Shown here: in pieces, positions 34,885-47,594 of the stretch | Layout: every line of letters begins with the position of its first letter | How positions within the stretch are numbered: position 1 is the first letter of the stretch | Assembly: GCA_023055505.1 (NCBI GenBank) | Contig: JALIRH010000007.1 | Location: 29,803,720 to 29,867,719, forward strand | DNA: 64,000 bases | Reading direction: 5' to 3' | Origin: Callipepla californica brunnescens | Lineage: Eukaryota > Chordata > Aves > Galliformes > Odontophoridae | Translations under genes and position numbers: made by a program | Notes under the pieces: model-generated | Seen by the model: only the letters and a program-made list of their open reading frames with translations | Databases searched by the model: none | Told to the model about the DNA's origin: nothing

Positions 34885-36156
34885 TTATGAAAATAGATTA
34901 TTCCTATCTGGTTTATGTCTTTTATGTCTTATGCCAATTCATCAAAAGTAAAAGTGGGCCTCAATATGGGAAATCAAGTTAATCATTCAGAACATCCAAA
35001 TACTCATCTGAAAACAGTTTGACTTAAACATGGTTAAGCATTTCCCTAAATTCTTGCTTCAGTTTGTTTTCATATGAAAACTGTCGTTTTTTACATTTCT
35101 CTTAAAACACAAAAACAATGAAAAACAAGCCAAAATGAAAGGAAAACATTGGCTGGTTCTTTTTCTATTGTTGGTGGGTTTTATTTGTTGTTGTTGTTGT
35201 TTGTTTGTTTGTTTGTTTGTTAAGTTATTCAAAGCAAAAAAAAAAATCTTGCCACAAAATCGATTTTTTTTAGAGAAAGAGAAATGATGTTAATAAAAAA
35301 CACTTTCAGAAGTGCCTAAACCTGACACCTGCATATCCAGAGAAATCAGAAGAAACTTTGTATTACATTTAATGTTATGCTAACATTGTTATAGTTTATG
35401 TTACTTGAATATTTTTCTCAGAAATGTTAAATATATATATATTTTTTCTTCTGTTTTGTTTTTTGTTTTTAATTCCAACGGGACAGATAAAGTCCTGGAA
35501 ATAATGCAAATGATAATGCTTCAGAGGCAAACTTGCTTTGCCATTTGTCACTGACAAAATCTATCAGTAATATAGTATCATGAAAGACTAAGAAAAAAAT
35601 TTACTTGTACATTTTCACATGATATTCAAGTGAGATTTGGAGCAATGCCACTAGAAAAAAACTAATGCTTACTTTGTTAGTTGCTGTGAAACAAGGAAAT
35701 GTAGACAGGAAGACATCATTTATCTTCTTTTTGTCCCCGGGGATTCTTTCCACTAGCCTGCTTGACTTTAAAATTTTCCAATTTGCTTAGTAAAATTACA
35801 AGCTTGTGAACATTTCACTGGTCTGAAGATTAGGTCAGTGGGAGCTCCTTTCCCGTTTCTTCCCTGACTTGTGCCAGATCGCTACTTTCTTGTTCTTTTC
35901 TGCTCCTTCTCAGTGTAAAGGCAGGATTCTCACGTTAGAAGGAATCAGCAAAAGTATGGTGGATGAGAAAGAATAAGAAAAGAGAAAGAGACAGAGGCAG
36001 TTCTATTATTCTCAGGTTTTTGAAGACATAAATGATAGTTAACCATCCAACCTTCCTCCTCCTTTTCATTTTCAACATCTCAGTCATAAAGGCTAAACCT
36101 AATCGAGTCTTTGGACTAATTCACTTTCTGTAATTTAACATGGATCATTGACTTGT
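34885..36156. other. Unique AT-rich noncoding sequence
   Basis: No gene was recognised. It includes the (TTG)n/(TTTG)n tract at 35186-35221 and short AT runs near 35430. Confidence 0.55.
35186..35221. repeat. (TTG)n-(TTTG)n compound repeat
   Basis: Several TTG units followed by about five TTTG units. Confidence 0.92.
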
Positions 36157-36256
36157 GCCTATGGGATTTCCAAATTGTCTCTCATCCAAGTGCTAAGCTG
36201 GCCCAGGAGTACTTAACTTCAAGATAAGATCAGGTATATTCACATGGCATGAATGA
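36157..36256 (-). pseudogene. 5S rRNA-derived pseudogene
   Basis: Read on the minus strand, about 100 bp align along almost the whole 120-nt vertebrate 5S rRNA. From low to high coordinate (3' to 5' of the RNA) the matches are GCCTA at the 3' end (36157-36161), then GTCTC-CATCCAAGT (36177-36191) and CTAA..GGCCC (36193-36205). CTTA.CTTC (36213-36221), AGATCAGG (36226-36233) and TTCA..TGGCATG (36239-36251) continue toward the 5' end. Short deletions total about 20 nt and the internal promoter is damaged, so it should not be transcribed as 5S. No A-tail is visible on the 3' (left) side. A 5S-headed SINE such as AmnSINE1 is the main alternative, but the sequence past the 5S 3' end does not show the SINE body that I know. 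Confidence 0.72.
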
Positions 36257-36273
36257 CTCTTTTAGAGCTCCAT

Positions 36274-36333
36274 GTTTTGTTTTGTTTTGTTTTGTTTTTG
36301 TTGTTGTTGTTTTTTATTATTATTATTTATTTT
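36274..36333. repeat. (TTTTG)n-(TTG)n-(TTA)n compound repeat
   Basis: Pentamer TTTTG units pass into TTG and then TTA units. The tract lies about 20 bp from the 5' end of the 5S-derived sequence. Confidence 0.92.
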
Positions 36334-36852
36334 AAAATCAGTCCTGAAAAGGAAGAATTATGATATTATGTGGACAGAGTTTCTTCATCTAGAGGATAGT
36401 GTGCACTTGCTTCACAATTGACTGGTTAAGTGTTAAAACGTGCTGGAAAAAAAGTTGATAATATATTAGTTTCCTTAAATCTTTAAAAATGAATTTGAGG
36501 AAGAAAAAGAAATACCAAAGGCCAAACAAAGAATCAGTGCTAATGTCGGAATAAGAACTCAGGATATTTAACTTTCAATGCCAAGGCCATGGCTTCGTTC
36601 TATACAGTCTTATTGTGCTTTTCTAACCTCAGCACTATAGATCTGCTTGAGATCATTGTTGTCGTGTTAGAGACTGCAAAGTTTAACAATAAATGAGACA
36701 TGCAATTACAATATTTTGGTCCAGATATGTCAGAGAATGAAGACCCAGGAGGTGTTGTACACCTTCAAGTATTACAGGTATGAGAAGTTATCATTATACA
36801 TCACTGTATTCATTTTGAGTTCCTCTGGACTTTGTACCAGAGCATATCATGC
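36334..36852. other. Unique AT-rich noncoding sequence
   Basis: No gene or repeat was recognised. Confidence 0.5.
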
Positions 36853-37005
36853 AATCACAGAATCGTGGAATCATAGAATGGCTTAAGTTGGAAGGTATCT
36901 AAAGGATCATCCTGTTCCAAACCCCCTATCAAGGGCGGGTTTTCCAGCCTCTAAATTGGGCTGCCCAAGACCCCATCCAGCCTGCCCTTGAACACCTCCA
37001 GATAC
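36853..37005 (-). mobile_element. CR1 LINE, 3'-terminal fragment
   Basis: About 150 bp of CR1 in reverse. The tail octamers 'CAGAATCGTGGAATCATAG' lie at 36858-36876, followed by the reverse of 'CCTTCCAAC' and the 'GCAGGCTGGATGGGGTCTTG' type block at about 36970-36990. It is 5' truncated at about 37005. Confidence 0.92.
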
Positions 37006-38365
37006 AAGGTACAATTGTACCTTTGTTATTACCAATTATGTGGAAACTTGGTAACCAGCAAGTCAGCAATGACTAATCAGCATTTATTATTTATATTTAC
37101 AGAGGGAAGGTGTTTTTTCTAGTTTCCTTTCAAGAAAATATCCTCTCAGTATGAAGCTTATTTTTGAGACTTTATCTACTGGGATTTAGATAACACAGAA
37201 TCAGAAATTCTTGCATTCACTTGTCATACAGTCTCATTCCATGTATTTACTTCATTTTCTACACTTCAGCTCAGATTATTGTGCTAAAGTACTATGTTTG
37301 TAATCCTGTAAGCATTGTCTCTTTAGAAGAATAATTGATGATTTTTGTTTTTTAATTCATTTGTTTTACTTGGAGGAAGTCTGTCTCTTGCTTATTCAGT
37401 TGTTAAGAGAAGGCAACTCTGTAGATGACTGGTAAGGTTTGTATTTTTGGTGGATTTTTTGGAAGGGATAAAGTGAGCAATCATTAGTATGAATAATTCA
37501 TCTGTTCACATTATTAAAGTCTGTATGGAAGCAAAGTTGTCAAAACTGCAGAAAAAATGGTGCCTAAGAAAATGGACTGTTCTTTGTGGAGGAGCTTGAA
37601 AAGACAGACAGCTATTCAGGATGCGGGGCAGATAGCTAGTAGGGATAGTAAGTGCTGAGGGTTATCAGTATCAAATTGTAAAATCAATATTCTCTTACAC
37701 CAGCTTCTTGGGGATGACACCAAGTGGGGCTTGATTTCTTAGCATCGTTTAAGTATCACTGAGCTGAAATGCCATGGGAGGCACATGATAAATGCAGACT
37801 GCACTGCATAGAGGCAGGGTTTGTATTTGGTTACCATGGCAACAGCAATAGAGCTATCTGTCTGCAGGCAAGGAGACTGGAAAAGACAGAAAGAAAAGAA
37901 GTGGGAGACCTGATGTAAAGGAAGGTTGGATAGAACTATTCCAGGTCATGTTATGTATGTAGACAAAATACATATTTGTTTAGGGAAACAGAGAGCAAAA
38001 AATCCATTGCCACCTTCTTTGCTTTGCCAAGTTCAAACAGAAGCTACTGGAGGTGATGTGAAATTTTAGTGATCTGGAAGCAGAACTATCAGTCACGCAG
38101 CTTTGTACCCACCCCCCTCCAGCATCCCAGAAGAAGCATGACCAAACTTGTTTTCACATGGGTTTTTCTGGTTCTGTGTTGCTGTTCTGCCACTTGTCAG
38201 GGCAAGAGCAGCTCAGACAATATTTTCTAGGCAATAAGCACAGTAATACTGAGAAGACTTTGAGAAGTCTTTAGCCACTTCTGATGCTGTGTGTTTCCTC
38301 TAAGAGACTAAATACAGAATAGTTGTCTTACTTTCAGCTGAGTCAGAGCTGTTTCTCTTCATGTG
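37006..38365. other. Unique noncoding sequence upstream of the solo LTR
   Basis: No gene was recognised. It carries the RFX X-box-like motif at 37830-37843 and a perfect AP-1 consensus TGAGTCA near 38338-38344. Confidence 0.5.
37830..37843. promoter_or_regulatory. RFX X-box-like palindrome
   Basis: GTTACCATGGCAAC fits the RFX consensus GTNRCC-N(0-3)-RGYAAC, with both half-sites complete and a 2-nt spacer. It is a palindrome with a single mismatch. There is no evidence here of a nearby promoter, so the regulatory role is only a possibility. Confidence 0.5.
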
Positions 38366-38868
38366 TCTGACATGATTCTAAGTTTTGGTGTTAGGAGAAA
38401 AACAATGTTGATAACACACTGATGTTTCTAGTTGTTGCTAAGCAGTGTTGTACAAATCCAAGGTCATTTCACTTTTCTTGTCCACCCCTAGCAAATATCT
38501 GGGAGGGGGCAGAATCATAACAGCTTTTTTGGTCAAAAGGATATTATGTACCATATAACAACATGTACAATGAGAGTTTTGAAGGGGGTGGGAGTTCATT
38601 TTGCTCTCTTCTGCTGCTCAGGGGTCTGGCTGATCAGCAGGTAGTGAGCATCTGATTGTGCATCATTTTTATATACATTTATATATATGTACATTTGTCA
38701 TTATTATTATCGTTTTCCTTTTCTCTGTCTTAGTAAATAGTTTTATCTCAACCCCTGACTTCTACTTCGTAGTTTTTTTCCAGTTCTCTCCCCCATCCCA
38801 CTGGGAAGTAGGAGGAGAGAATGGAAGACTGTGTGGTGCTGAGCCACCTGCTGGGTTAAACTCTAATA
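38366..38868 (+). mobile_element. Solo LTR of an avian ERVL-type endogenous retroelement
   Basis: About 500 bp match, block by block, an avian LTR that I know. The blocks are 'ACTGATGTTTCTAGTTGTTG' (38419-38438), 'CTGGGAGGGGGC', 'GGTCAAAAGGATATTATGTA', then 'GTAGTGAGCATCTGATTGTG', the T-rich and TTATTATTA stretch, 'TAGTTTTATCTCAACCCCTG', 'TCTCCCCCATCCCACTGGG' and the terminal 'CTGGGTTAAAC' (38851-38861). No internal retroviral sequence lies on either side, so it is a solo LTR left by recombination. The left boundary is approximate and no target duplication is evident. An 81-codon frame inside it is not a gene. The exact family name is uncertain. Confidence 0.8.
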
Positions 38869-41800
38869 ATAGGGAAGTCAGGGTTGCAACTGAGATGAAC
38901 TGAATACATGAGATGCAATAGCGAATAAATAAGTACTAGAAGAAGATCAATAATAAATAGAGTCAGATTTTTCGAGAAGCCTATAATGCTAGTGAAACCA
39001 AGTTTTTGATGGTTTCCATTTATTTTATTTTATTTTATTTTATTTTATTTTATTTTATTTTATTTTATTTTATATTTTTGTAAGTAAGTACCTAGCTAAC
39101 ACCCGGTATTTGATTTGCACAAATGATGAGCAGTCCATATAAGAATGATACCAAGATGGCTATGTCCAGAGCCATGAAGTAGAAGACAATGTTAAATCCT
39201 TGTAAAAATAATTTTCTCATTGGTCCGAATAGGCCTCTTGAAATCTATTGATACTGTGACTTCAATCTCTCCTTAGTATACTAGTTGAGAGCAGAGGAAA
39301 TGTTTCTAAAGGGTGCCGTGAGAATGAATGCGTGATAGAGATGAGTTACACAGAAAAGCCCATGAAGAAATTAATAATTCTGTCTTCCAAACAGTGTTAA
39401 AATTGTGCACAATAAATAAGGCCTACAGCTACACAGTGAAGAATAAGGAGAAAACAAAATACTGAACTGCTGCTCATTAAATGAGCACTCTATCTTCTGT
39501 GCACTGAATGAAGTAGTGGTCCTCTGGGAAAAAAAGTATGTGAGTATGTACGTAATTAAAAAATTTATCATTATGTGTTCGCATGAGAGCCAGAGTAAGG
39601 CAACTCACATTATGACTTTTTTTTTTTAATTTTCAGTATCTGCTACACAGATTGTTTTGCAAGTCCTGGAAACCAAAACTTTAAGCTTGTTCATGTGCTC
39701 ATATGTTCTTTGAATTAACTTCTGAGCTCTCACCAATTTCAGATAAACCCAGCAATATTAGGGAGATGCTCAGTTTGAGATTAAATGTGTAAATGTAGAT
39801 GTTTTCAGGGAGGAGATATCTAAAGACAGTAGGTAACTAAACTGTTGCTATAAGTGTAGATCTAGGCTCAGATCAGTTGTCTGCACAAATGTTCAGTAAC
39901 ATTTTAAATACAGTATGTATTGCAATGTCTTGAATTCCCACAGCATATCCAATTTTTCTGCTGTCGCTGCAGAAGAGTGAGAAGTCTCCCATAGGTCCTG
40001 TGTTCAATTCTCCTAACCCACAGAGTGACTGAGCACACTGCAAAGAATGATGGTGAGAGATGAAATGTCAAGTACTGGTGAATACCTGGCCACACAGAAC
40101 CATGGTCCAAGATAATTCAGTTGATGAATCCTAGTGAGTGGACATAGTCCCTCATTGTAATTGAATCACCTGAATGAGTTGGCAAGATTTCCACTAAATA
40201 AGACGAGACCTGAGATCTTTAGACACTTAAATGTGAATATATAAATTTATATGTTCTTGTATGAAACTGTATCCTGGTCTCTGAGTATACCTTTCTGTGG
40301 GAAAGGTAGAGTGATCTCAACAATTGTCCACTGTTCCTCAGCAAATCTCTTGCCAATTGGCACATATACATCAGATGATATCATGGGCCACGTAGCTTCT
40401 GAATTATTGTGATTCGTGTTCTTTCTCATTCAGATAGAATGCAAGAACTTCAGCAATAAAATTAGGAGGAAAAAGTGCTCTGAGAAGCAGGGGAGACAAC
40501 AGAGAACATGGTCCGGTGATAAGAGGCTTTGGGTAGATGTCATTTTGTAAAGGCTTCCTATAAGGTGCACCTCTCAAAGTTCTTAAGAGTTGTCATAATT
40601 TTTCTGTGGCAAATTAAATATCCTGCAGCACTTTACTGGATTTCTTTAATGTATCTGCACATCTGTTGTACATAAGCAGGTTTTAGATTCTCAGGTGAAG
40701 TTATTACCTGGCTGAAGTTATACTGTAGAATTTTTAAAAGTTCAACTAACAGACAAAAATGGAATCCACCAATGGGAAAATCTGAATACTCTTTTGATTA
40801 CCTGCTTCTCCCATTGACAGGCACTACAAATGTAAGGGCAGGATTCAGGATGGCTCAGTCCATCAAGAAGCAGCTACTTTTGGAATACCTTCAAAATGTA
40901 TAATTACTCTATGTAGGCTGACAAAAGTCCTTCCGTGACAGGCTGAGGCCTGGTGGCTTTCCTCACTGGAGAATCACACTAACAGAGATAAAGGAAACAA
41001 AGGAATTCAAGTGCTGCATAAACTGAAGGAGAATGAAGTGCTACATGCCACCTGGAATATGAACTGAGAATGAGCTCATCACAAGCACCACATCCATGTT
41101 TACATGTTTGAAAAGGACTGATCATGGAGCATAAGAAATGGTATACAAGTTATCACTAACTCTTGGTGTAGACTCACTAACAGTTGGCCTGCATGCTGAC
41201 AGCAATGAATACCCCAGCACCAACTGCCAGGGAAGATGCAATTCAATTTGTGAGTCTTGAGCATAGAAAATTCTGAGGAAAAAACAAATCAGAGGTTTAT
41301 GGCTTAGAGGAAATGGATGAGAACAATAATTTATTCTTCTGTGTTGTTTGGAGGAAGGTCTTAAAGAATCAGCTGATTGTGACTATCTATCTGTACTAGA
41401 GAAGAATAAGATATTTTTTTCTTTCTTTTTAGGTTTATTTTGTTTTTCCTTTGCTTTCCTTTTTCACTATTTTTCCCTCTCCCTCTTTTTAAATTGATTC
41501 ATGTTTCTCATGAGTGATTGAACAATTAATCTTGAAATCTGAAAGAAATCCTCAACACCCCTCTACTGGTGTGTTACGCCCATTCTGTGCCATTATATCC
41601 ACAGGAAATGATACAATTCATCTTAATGTCTCTAAATTACCATCCTGTTCTTCCTTTATTTATTTTTGACTGCCCATCTCCTTCCCTTCCATGTCTCTCG
41701 CTGTGGAAAGAACAAGGAGAAATAATGTATTGTATAAGCTTATATACTGGGAAAAACACATTGGTTTATACCACCCATTTCCCACCTGTCTCTTTTCTAT

Positions 41801-44800
41801 ATTTAATCTGAAACTTTGTTTCTCATCACTTTCTGCCTCCTTTCTCCCACACACTTTACAAGGTTTTCTCTTTATAGATATACTTGTTTGTTGCTTACAA
41901 CATTTTGTTCTCTTCTGTTCTGTTTTCCTCTTGACCCACCACTGTCTGAGTCCTCCGTGTGTGTCTGGTCTATTCTCTGATGTTAGAAACTGTTGAATAA
42001 ATGGGATTGTGTTTCAGTTGATACAACCATTAATTAGTGGTGCAATACAGCTAGTTTCAAAAGGGTGCTGAGAAAATGACACCATGTAAAGAATGAGCTG
42101 GATCCCAATTAGTCACCCAATCTGCTATTGTTATCATAAACCAGGGTTTCAGTTCATCCAGCTGCAGAGCCTGATTCAGAATCAAAGCTATGTTACTGTG
42201 AATAATTCCCTTTGGGAGGAAATTTAGACACTCGATTCTATTTTTCACTTGATTGGTCCCTTTCCAGCCTACATTACACCCCTGGTTGGATTGTCAATGA
42301 ATTTCTAGCAGCAGCAGCAGCAGTCATTTTATGTAGCACATCCCACTGCGGGCTATGTATGAAATCTTTGCCTTTAATTTTTGTATATAAAGACTTGCTA
42401 TTTTTTCAGTAGGCATTTTATAAACCTCAAAATGAATAACTAAGATGTTCACAGCCCACGCTCCCACACTCCATTATAGATGTTCTACAATCAGTTGGGA
42501 GTCATAGCATTTATCAACTGCTGGAGGATAATACAGATTATCACTTTTTAATGAATTACTTTCTGTACTGCTCATTTCCAGAATAGATAAATACAGTCAA
42601 GGACATCCTGCATCAGGAAGAAGTTATGCTGATTTTTTTTTCCTGAGTTTAAGAATATTTAGTTGGATCCTTCCTCATTGGCTGTGGTTTGTTTCTGTTG
42701 TACTATAGTACCAAGTCTGACAGAGGAAGACTTGGCATGAAGCATAGGTGAGGCATTTTATTACTACACTCACAAAAGAAGAGATCACAAATAAAAGTAT
42801 ATACAAAGGGCTTCAGTTCCCTGGAGGGTCTGAAGGGAGATACTGTAGCATGTCTTAGGTGGTCATCAGTCAAAGAAAAGCACATTTAAGTTTAAACGAC
42901 AAGATTGAACTAGTTTGTGCTTGAAACCCATATAAGCAAAATGTATGAAATCTTAATGCTTATAAAATCCAGCTTGATTTTAAAAATTTAATAGCGTGAA
43001 ATCTATATTCTTTTAATTTTTAAATTCAGGACATCCTTGAGAAAAAGACAACTTAAGTTGACCTTCCAACTGCAAACAAACTCTGGATGTGGAGTTTATC
43101 ACAAGCATTAGGAGCTGGGTATAACCTGTTTGAAAATGGAAGCCAGACCTGTCTAGGACATGACACTTCTGTAGTTTGTCTGCTTTCTGGAACTAGAAAG
43201 AAAGGCCAAGACAGATCTGAACTTGAAAACATCTAATTCATTCTTTCCTTCGAGTGGTTTATAAATTCAATGCTACACTAATTTAAATATTATCTGAACT
43301 AGTAAGTGATAAAAAGCTGGAGAATTGATATGTGAAATGAGTTTGTGATGTGTAAGTATAACACTAACCACGAATCCATACAATCTTGATCTAACTACAA
43401 TTAACTTTGGTGAAGGAGATAGAGATAACTGAATGTCAACAAATTACATTATGTATATTTCAAGACTTTTATAGTGACAAATCATATATTTGTTCATTTA
43501 ACAAAGACAAAAATATTCTGCAACACTAACAGATTCACCTTTTGTTCTTGTTTATTTTAAATATCTGTTTGATTTAAAAAATCTGTTTGTGTGATCTTAT
43601 GTTTGTTTTACTTATTCTAAAATAAAATTATAAGTCACTTTTGATGAAGATCTTATAAAACAGACTTCAGCCTTAAGCAAACTTTTACTCTCTGTCCATC
43701 AGCTTTTTCTACCAAGAAGCGTGTGACTGAGACTTAGAACATAACTAGGTATTTGGAATTTGTATGTATAGCAACACCACAAGAAATCTCCCATGGCTGC
43801 AAATTGTATCCTTTTAAGTGTACTTCACGATTTGAAAAATATTTAAGTAATCACAGTTTCAAAGTTATCATCTGATAATGACTGGGAATTGGTGACCCAA
43901 GGGACTAATTCCAAACATTACTAGAAAATGACATTGCTCATGTCAGTGTGGAAGTGTCTTGGTGAATATAAACTGTAATATAAAAGCATTTGCAAGCAAT
44001 TTGGCCATCTGCTGTTTCCTGTTGATATTGTTTAAGAATAAGCTTGTAGCTTCACAAAATGAGTCAATGTGCCAGCATCTGTGGTAAAAGTATTTGAGAT
44101 CACCAGAGGACCTAGTCATGTTTTATTTTTATTCTTTTTTTTTCCCTCTCAAAACTAAGCATTGTCTCATGATGATAATAGAGTACTGGAGTTCAAACCT
44201 TTCTATGAAATTTTGCCCACATGAGGAAGTTGCTTTTCTCACCTTTCAGCCTTATGAGTGGAGAATCATAAGGCCATTCCTCTTGTAACCATCCATTAGC
44301 TTTGCTTGCTGACCAGCTGAAACAAAACTATCCCAGAAGCAGCCTAGGAAAAGAAAGATATGTTTCTGAAGGACAATTAAAACAGGTCATATGTGTTATC
44401 AACATGTAATTGTTTACTTTCAGTGTGTTCCATTGCTGTATCTACTTTGCATCAGTCTATCTGCACTTCGTATTGCAAGACTGATAAATTCAGACTGTAA
44501 ACTTATGGAATGCAAAAAGTGTAGAATGCACAAAGACCAGAATCAAGATAATGCCACATATTGAAAGAGAAAAGGTAGTCTTCATTATGCCCTTCTTTTT
44601 CTGTGATCTGTCATGATTGCAACATTATTTGATGTTTCGAGGAACTGAAAGAAAATTAGGGCAACTGTTTCTTCTCCCTCTTCAGACAGTTCACTCTGTA
44701 TAGATTTGGTAATATTTTCACTTGCTGGAAAAGTCTATAATTGCTTCACCTTTGTTTCACATTGGCTCTAAATATTGCAAAAATGAAACATGAACAGAGT

Positions 44801-45865
44801 AAATTTCATACGGAAAAAAATTCTCAAATTTAATTAGCACAATAGCTCTATATTTCTCATGGCTTTATATTTGATCTCTTACTTTTTAGGCTGACTTCAG
44901 TTTCTCTTTCTCTGTATTAAGAAACACCATTTTTCATTTGACTTTTATTTTGAAGCTCTTCCTAATTCAATAGTTAACATTACAGTGTATTGATTTTCAG
45001 AGTAAAGCTCAGTGTACTTCAACACATGCTGTGCTGCTGAGTGCTTTCTATGAGAGATCCTAACCATGTGAAAATAACGTATCATGGCTGTTTTTCTTTT
45101 CTTTTTCTATGCTATATTTGGAAGCTCATTCATGTCCCATTGGGAAAGGTTAGGACTATAATTAGACCTTTTTCTCTAGACATTTCAGCAATAGGATACA
45201 TGAAGGTTAGTAACAGTTTCCCTTTAATTGCTCCCCAGTGATTTTACTGTAAAGCTGTTAACTTCTGCACTGGGGACCCACAACCCACAGGCTCCTTGTG
45301 CTGACATTTGCAGCAGTGATTAGAATGTCATTGCTTTTCAAAATTCTGTTGTCATTCAGGAAGCAATCAAAATGCCTTTTACCTCATGTTGCAATGAAAC
45401 AAGCACTTATAGATACAAATACTGCTTTCACTATATGAGCACCATAGGCCTTTGAAGCTGGATTTGATCTGAATATTGCCTTACTTTCCTTCACGGTGTC
45501 ACTCCCTTGTTTTTCTTACTAGTGGAAACAAAGGGAAAGTTCTAATTCTGCGAGTATTAGAAGCTCTCAAGGGCAAATCTTCTATCAGCATGAAAAATAA
45601 CTAAGTAAAAACAACAATATAATAACTACTTTTGTGAACACATGTTGTTCCATGTTAATTCTCTCATATTTTTGACCACAATATAGTCCAATTTCAGCTC
45701 CCATCACAACTCAGTACTCAACATTTTAATAGATCCTGAGACCCATGTACTTCAAAACAAACTGAAAAAGCATAAAAATAAAAAGCAAAGGTTCAAATTA
45801 TTCATTTTTACTATATAGAGCCAGATTAAATAAAAAAATATGCATTTTCAGATTTTTTCAGTTGA
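38869..45865. other. Unique AT-rich noncoding sequence, 7 kb
   Basis: No mobile element was recognised apart from the (TATTT)n tract at 39020-39073. A CAG run of five units lies at 42307-42323. Frames of up to 101 codons (41691-41996, +) have no recognisable domain. Confidence 0.5.
39020..39073. repeat. (TATTT)n pentanucleotide microsatellite
   Basis: Ten to eleven TATTT units, nearly perfect. Confidence 0.96.
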
Positions 45866-46246
45866 ATGGGATCCATAAAGATCATGTAGCCAGAAAAAAT
45901 ACATCAACTGCCTGACCTCTTCAGGGCCCATCAAAAGTTAAATCAAATTATTGAGCCCATTTTCCAAATGCCTCTTGAACACTGCCAGGCATGGGGCATC
46001 AATCACTTTGCTAGGAAACTTATGCCACTGTTTGCCCACCCTTGTGGTAACAATTTTTTTCTCTCTTCCCAGTCTGAACCTCTCCTGGTAGAGCTTTGTC
46101 TTGGTAATTGTAATTGATCACTGAAAGAAGAGGTTGGTGCCTCCTTCTTTATTTCTCCTCCTCACTTAGCTGCAGAGGGAGCCTTTTAGCCTCCTTTTCT
46201 TCAAACCAGAAAGTACAAATACCTTCAGCTTTTCATCATAGGACAG
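45866..46246 (-). mobile_element. Old CR1 LINE fragment, 3' UTR and end of ORF2
   Basis: In reverse orientation it matches CR1 blocks: 'CTGCCTGACCTCTTCAGGG' (45909-45927), 'AATGCCTCTTGAACACTG' (45966-45983), 'GGCATGGGGCATC', then 'CAGTCTGAACCTCTCCTGG' (46071-46089), 'GAGGTTGGTGCCTCC' and 'TCATCATAGGACA' near 46232-46246. Many substitutions and the missing tail octamers point to an older insertion than the copies at 9.3, 27.2 and 57.5 kb. Confidence 0.88.
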
Positions 46247-47573
46247 ATGTAAATACAAAAATGCATATATTCTGGGGGGGAGTAGACAATGATTTTACTA
46301 TGAGAAATCAGCAGAAAAGCTGTTTCAACAGGAGTGGAAGAATTCAGATCTCAGTCATTCCTTCTGGTTTACTTCTATTCTAAATGGAGGTGAAACAGAG
46401 ATTTCTGGTTCTGTTTATTAAAATAAATCAAGACATAAAAGAACATTAATCTGGAGCGTAAGGTGTTTCTGTGAAGAATTGTAGATTAATGTCTAAGTTA
46501 AACAAAATAACCAGTACTTTCTTGGAAAGCATCAGGAATAAACTGTACTCTTTAACGGAAATATCCCGTAGAAAGGGTGATTACTCCACAAAGTAAAACC
46601 TGAAAGACTTCTTTCTAAATACCTTTGAGAAGTACAGAAGTTTGACTAATAAATTGATTTTATCAAAAGGATTTAAGACTTTCATTCCTGAGTTGTTAGG
46701 AATTGCCCAAGTACAAATTCTGTAAATTTGACATAGAAAAGCCTATGCAGAAATGGTAAGTTCAAGTTTAAGTTTGTATATTTATTTTTGTGTCAGTAAA
46801 ATGGAGACAAGGGGGACATAATTAATGTTCAATGTGTCTTTGAAAAGGCCAGGAGGGAAATAAAAACATTATCATAATAAATAGGAAAGGCAAAAGAGAT
46901 CTCCTGCAGTGCTAGTTGACTGGCACATGCAGTACTGATGGTGCAAGGACAAAACTTCTAAGTGCTTCAATGTGAATATTGAAATTATAAAAATAAGATA
47001 GGAATGGAGAATACTTGCCATCAAATGATGATAGCAATTTAAGTGTCCCAGAGAACTTCTGTAAATCTGTTAGAGATCATTTTGCCAACTTTCCAGACAG
47101 ATGGACATTAGATATTCTTCACATCCTGAGAAGGATCACATGAAGATTTTGGGCAGAAAATATGAGGAAATAGAAAAATACTTGTGGGTAGAATCCCACA
47201 CTCTAATAAAAACGTGGTAGTATTGTACTATTGAGTTATAATAGTTGGGTCATGTTAAATAAGATTAGAGAAGCTGCAGCTTTAGAAAAACTGGTGATAG
47301 AGATTTAAACTACATATATGTTGATTGTACGCCTTATCAGGATAAGATGCAGAGATAAAGTTACTAATGGCAATAGATTATTGATTCCTGGAACATACTG
47401 TCTCAGGACCCATGAGAAATGGTGTTCAATGTCTTGAGGAACAGCATCTAGGCTACACAAGATAGCCAAGTTTCTATGTATTCCTTCAATTACATCTCCG
47501 GTTGTTATTGCTGGAGGAGAAATACTGGTCTCATAGACCACGATCCAATGCAGCTACTGACCCTTTGTTTCAG

Positions 47574-47594
47574 TATCCACTGGTCCAGTGGATA
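47574..47594. repeat. 21-bp interrupted palindrome
   Basis: Arms TATCCACTGG and CCAGTGGATA are perfect complements around a single T. Confidence 0.9.

Noticed and set aside
36100..36256. AmnSINE1 (5S-headed SINE) as the identity of the 5S-like sequence
   Set aside because: The sequence beyond the 5S 3' end does not show the tRNA-like or Deu-domain body that I know. It is kept only as an alternative.
42307..42323. CAG repeat giving a short poly-Ala frame
   Set aside because: Only about five units, and the surrounding frame is short with no gene context.
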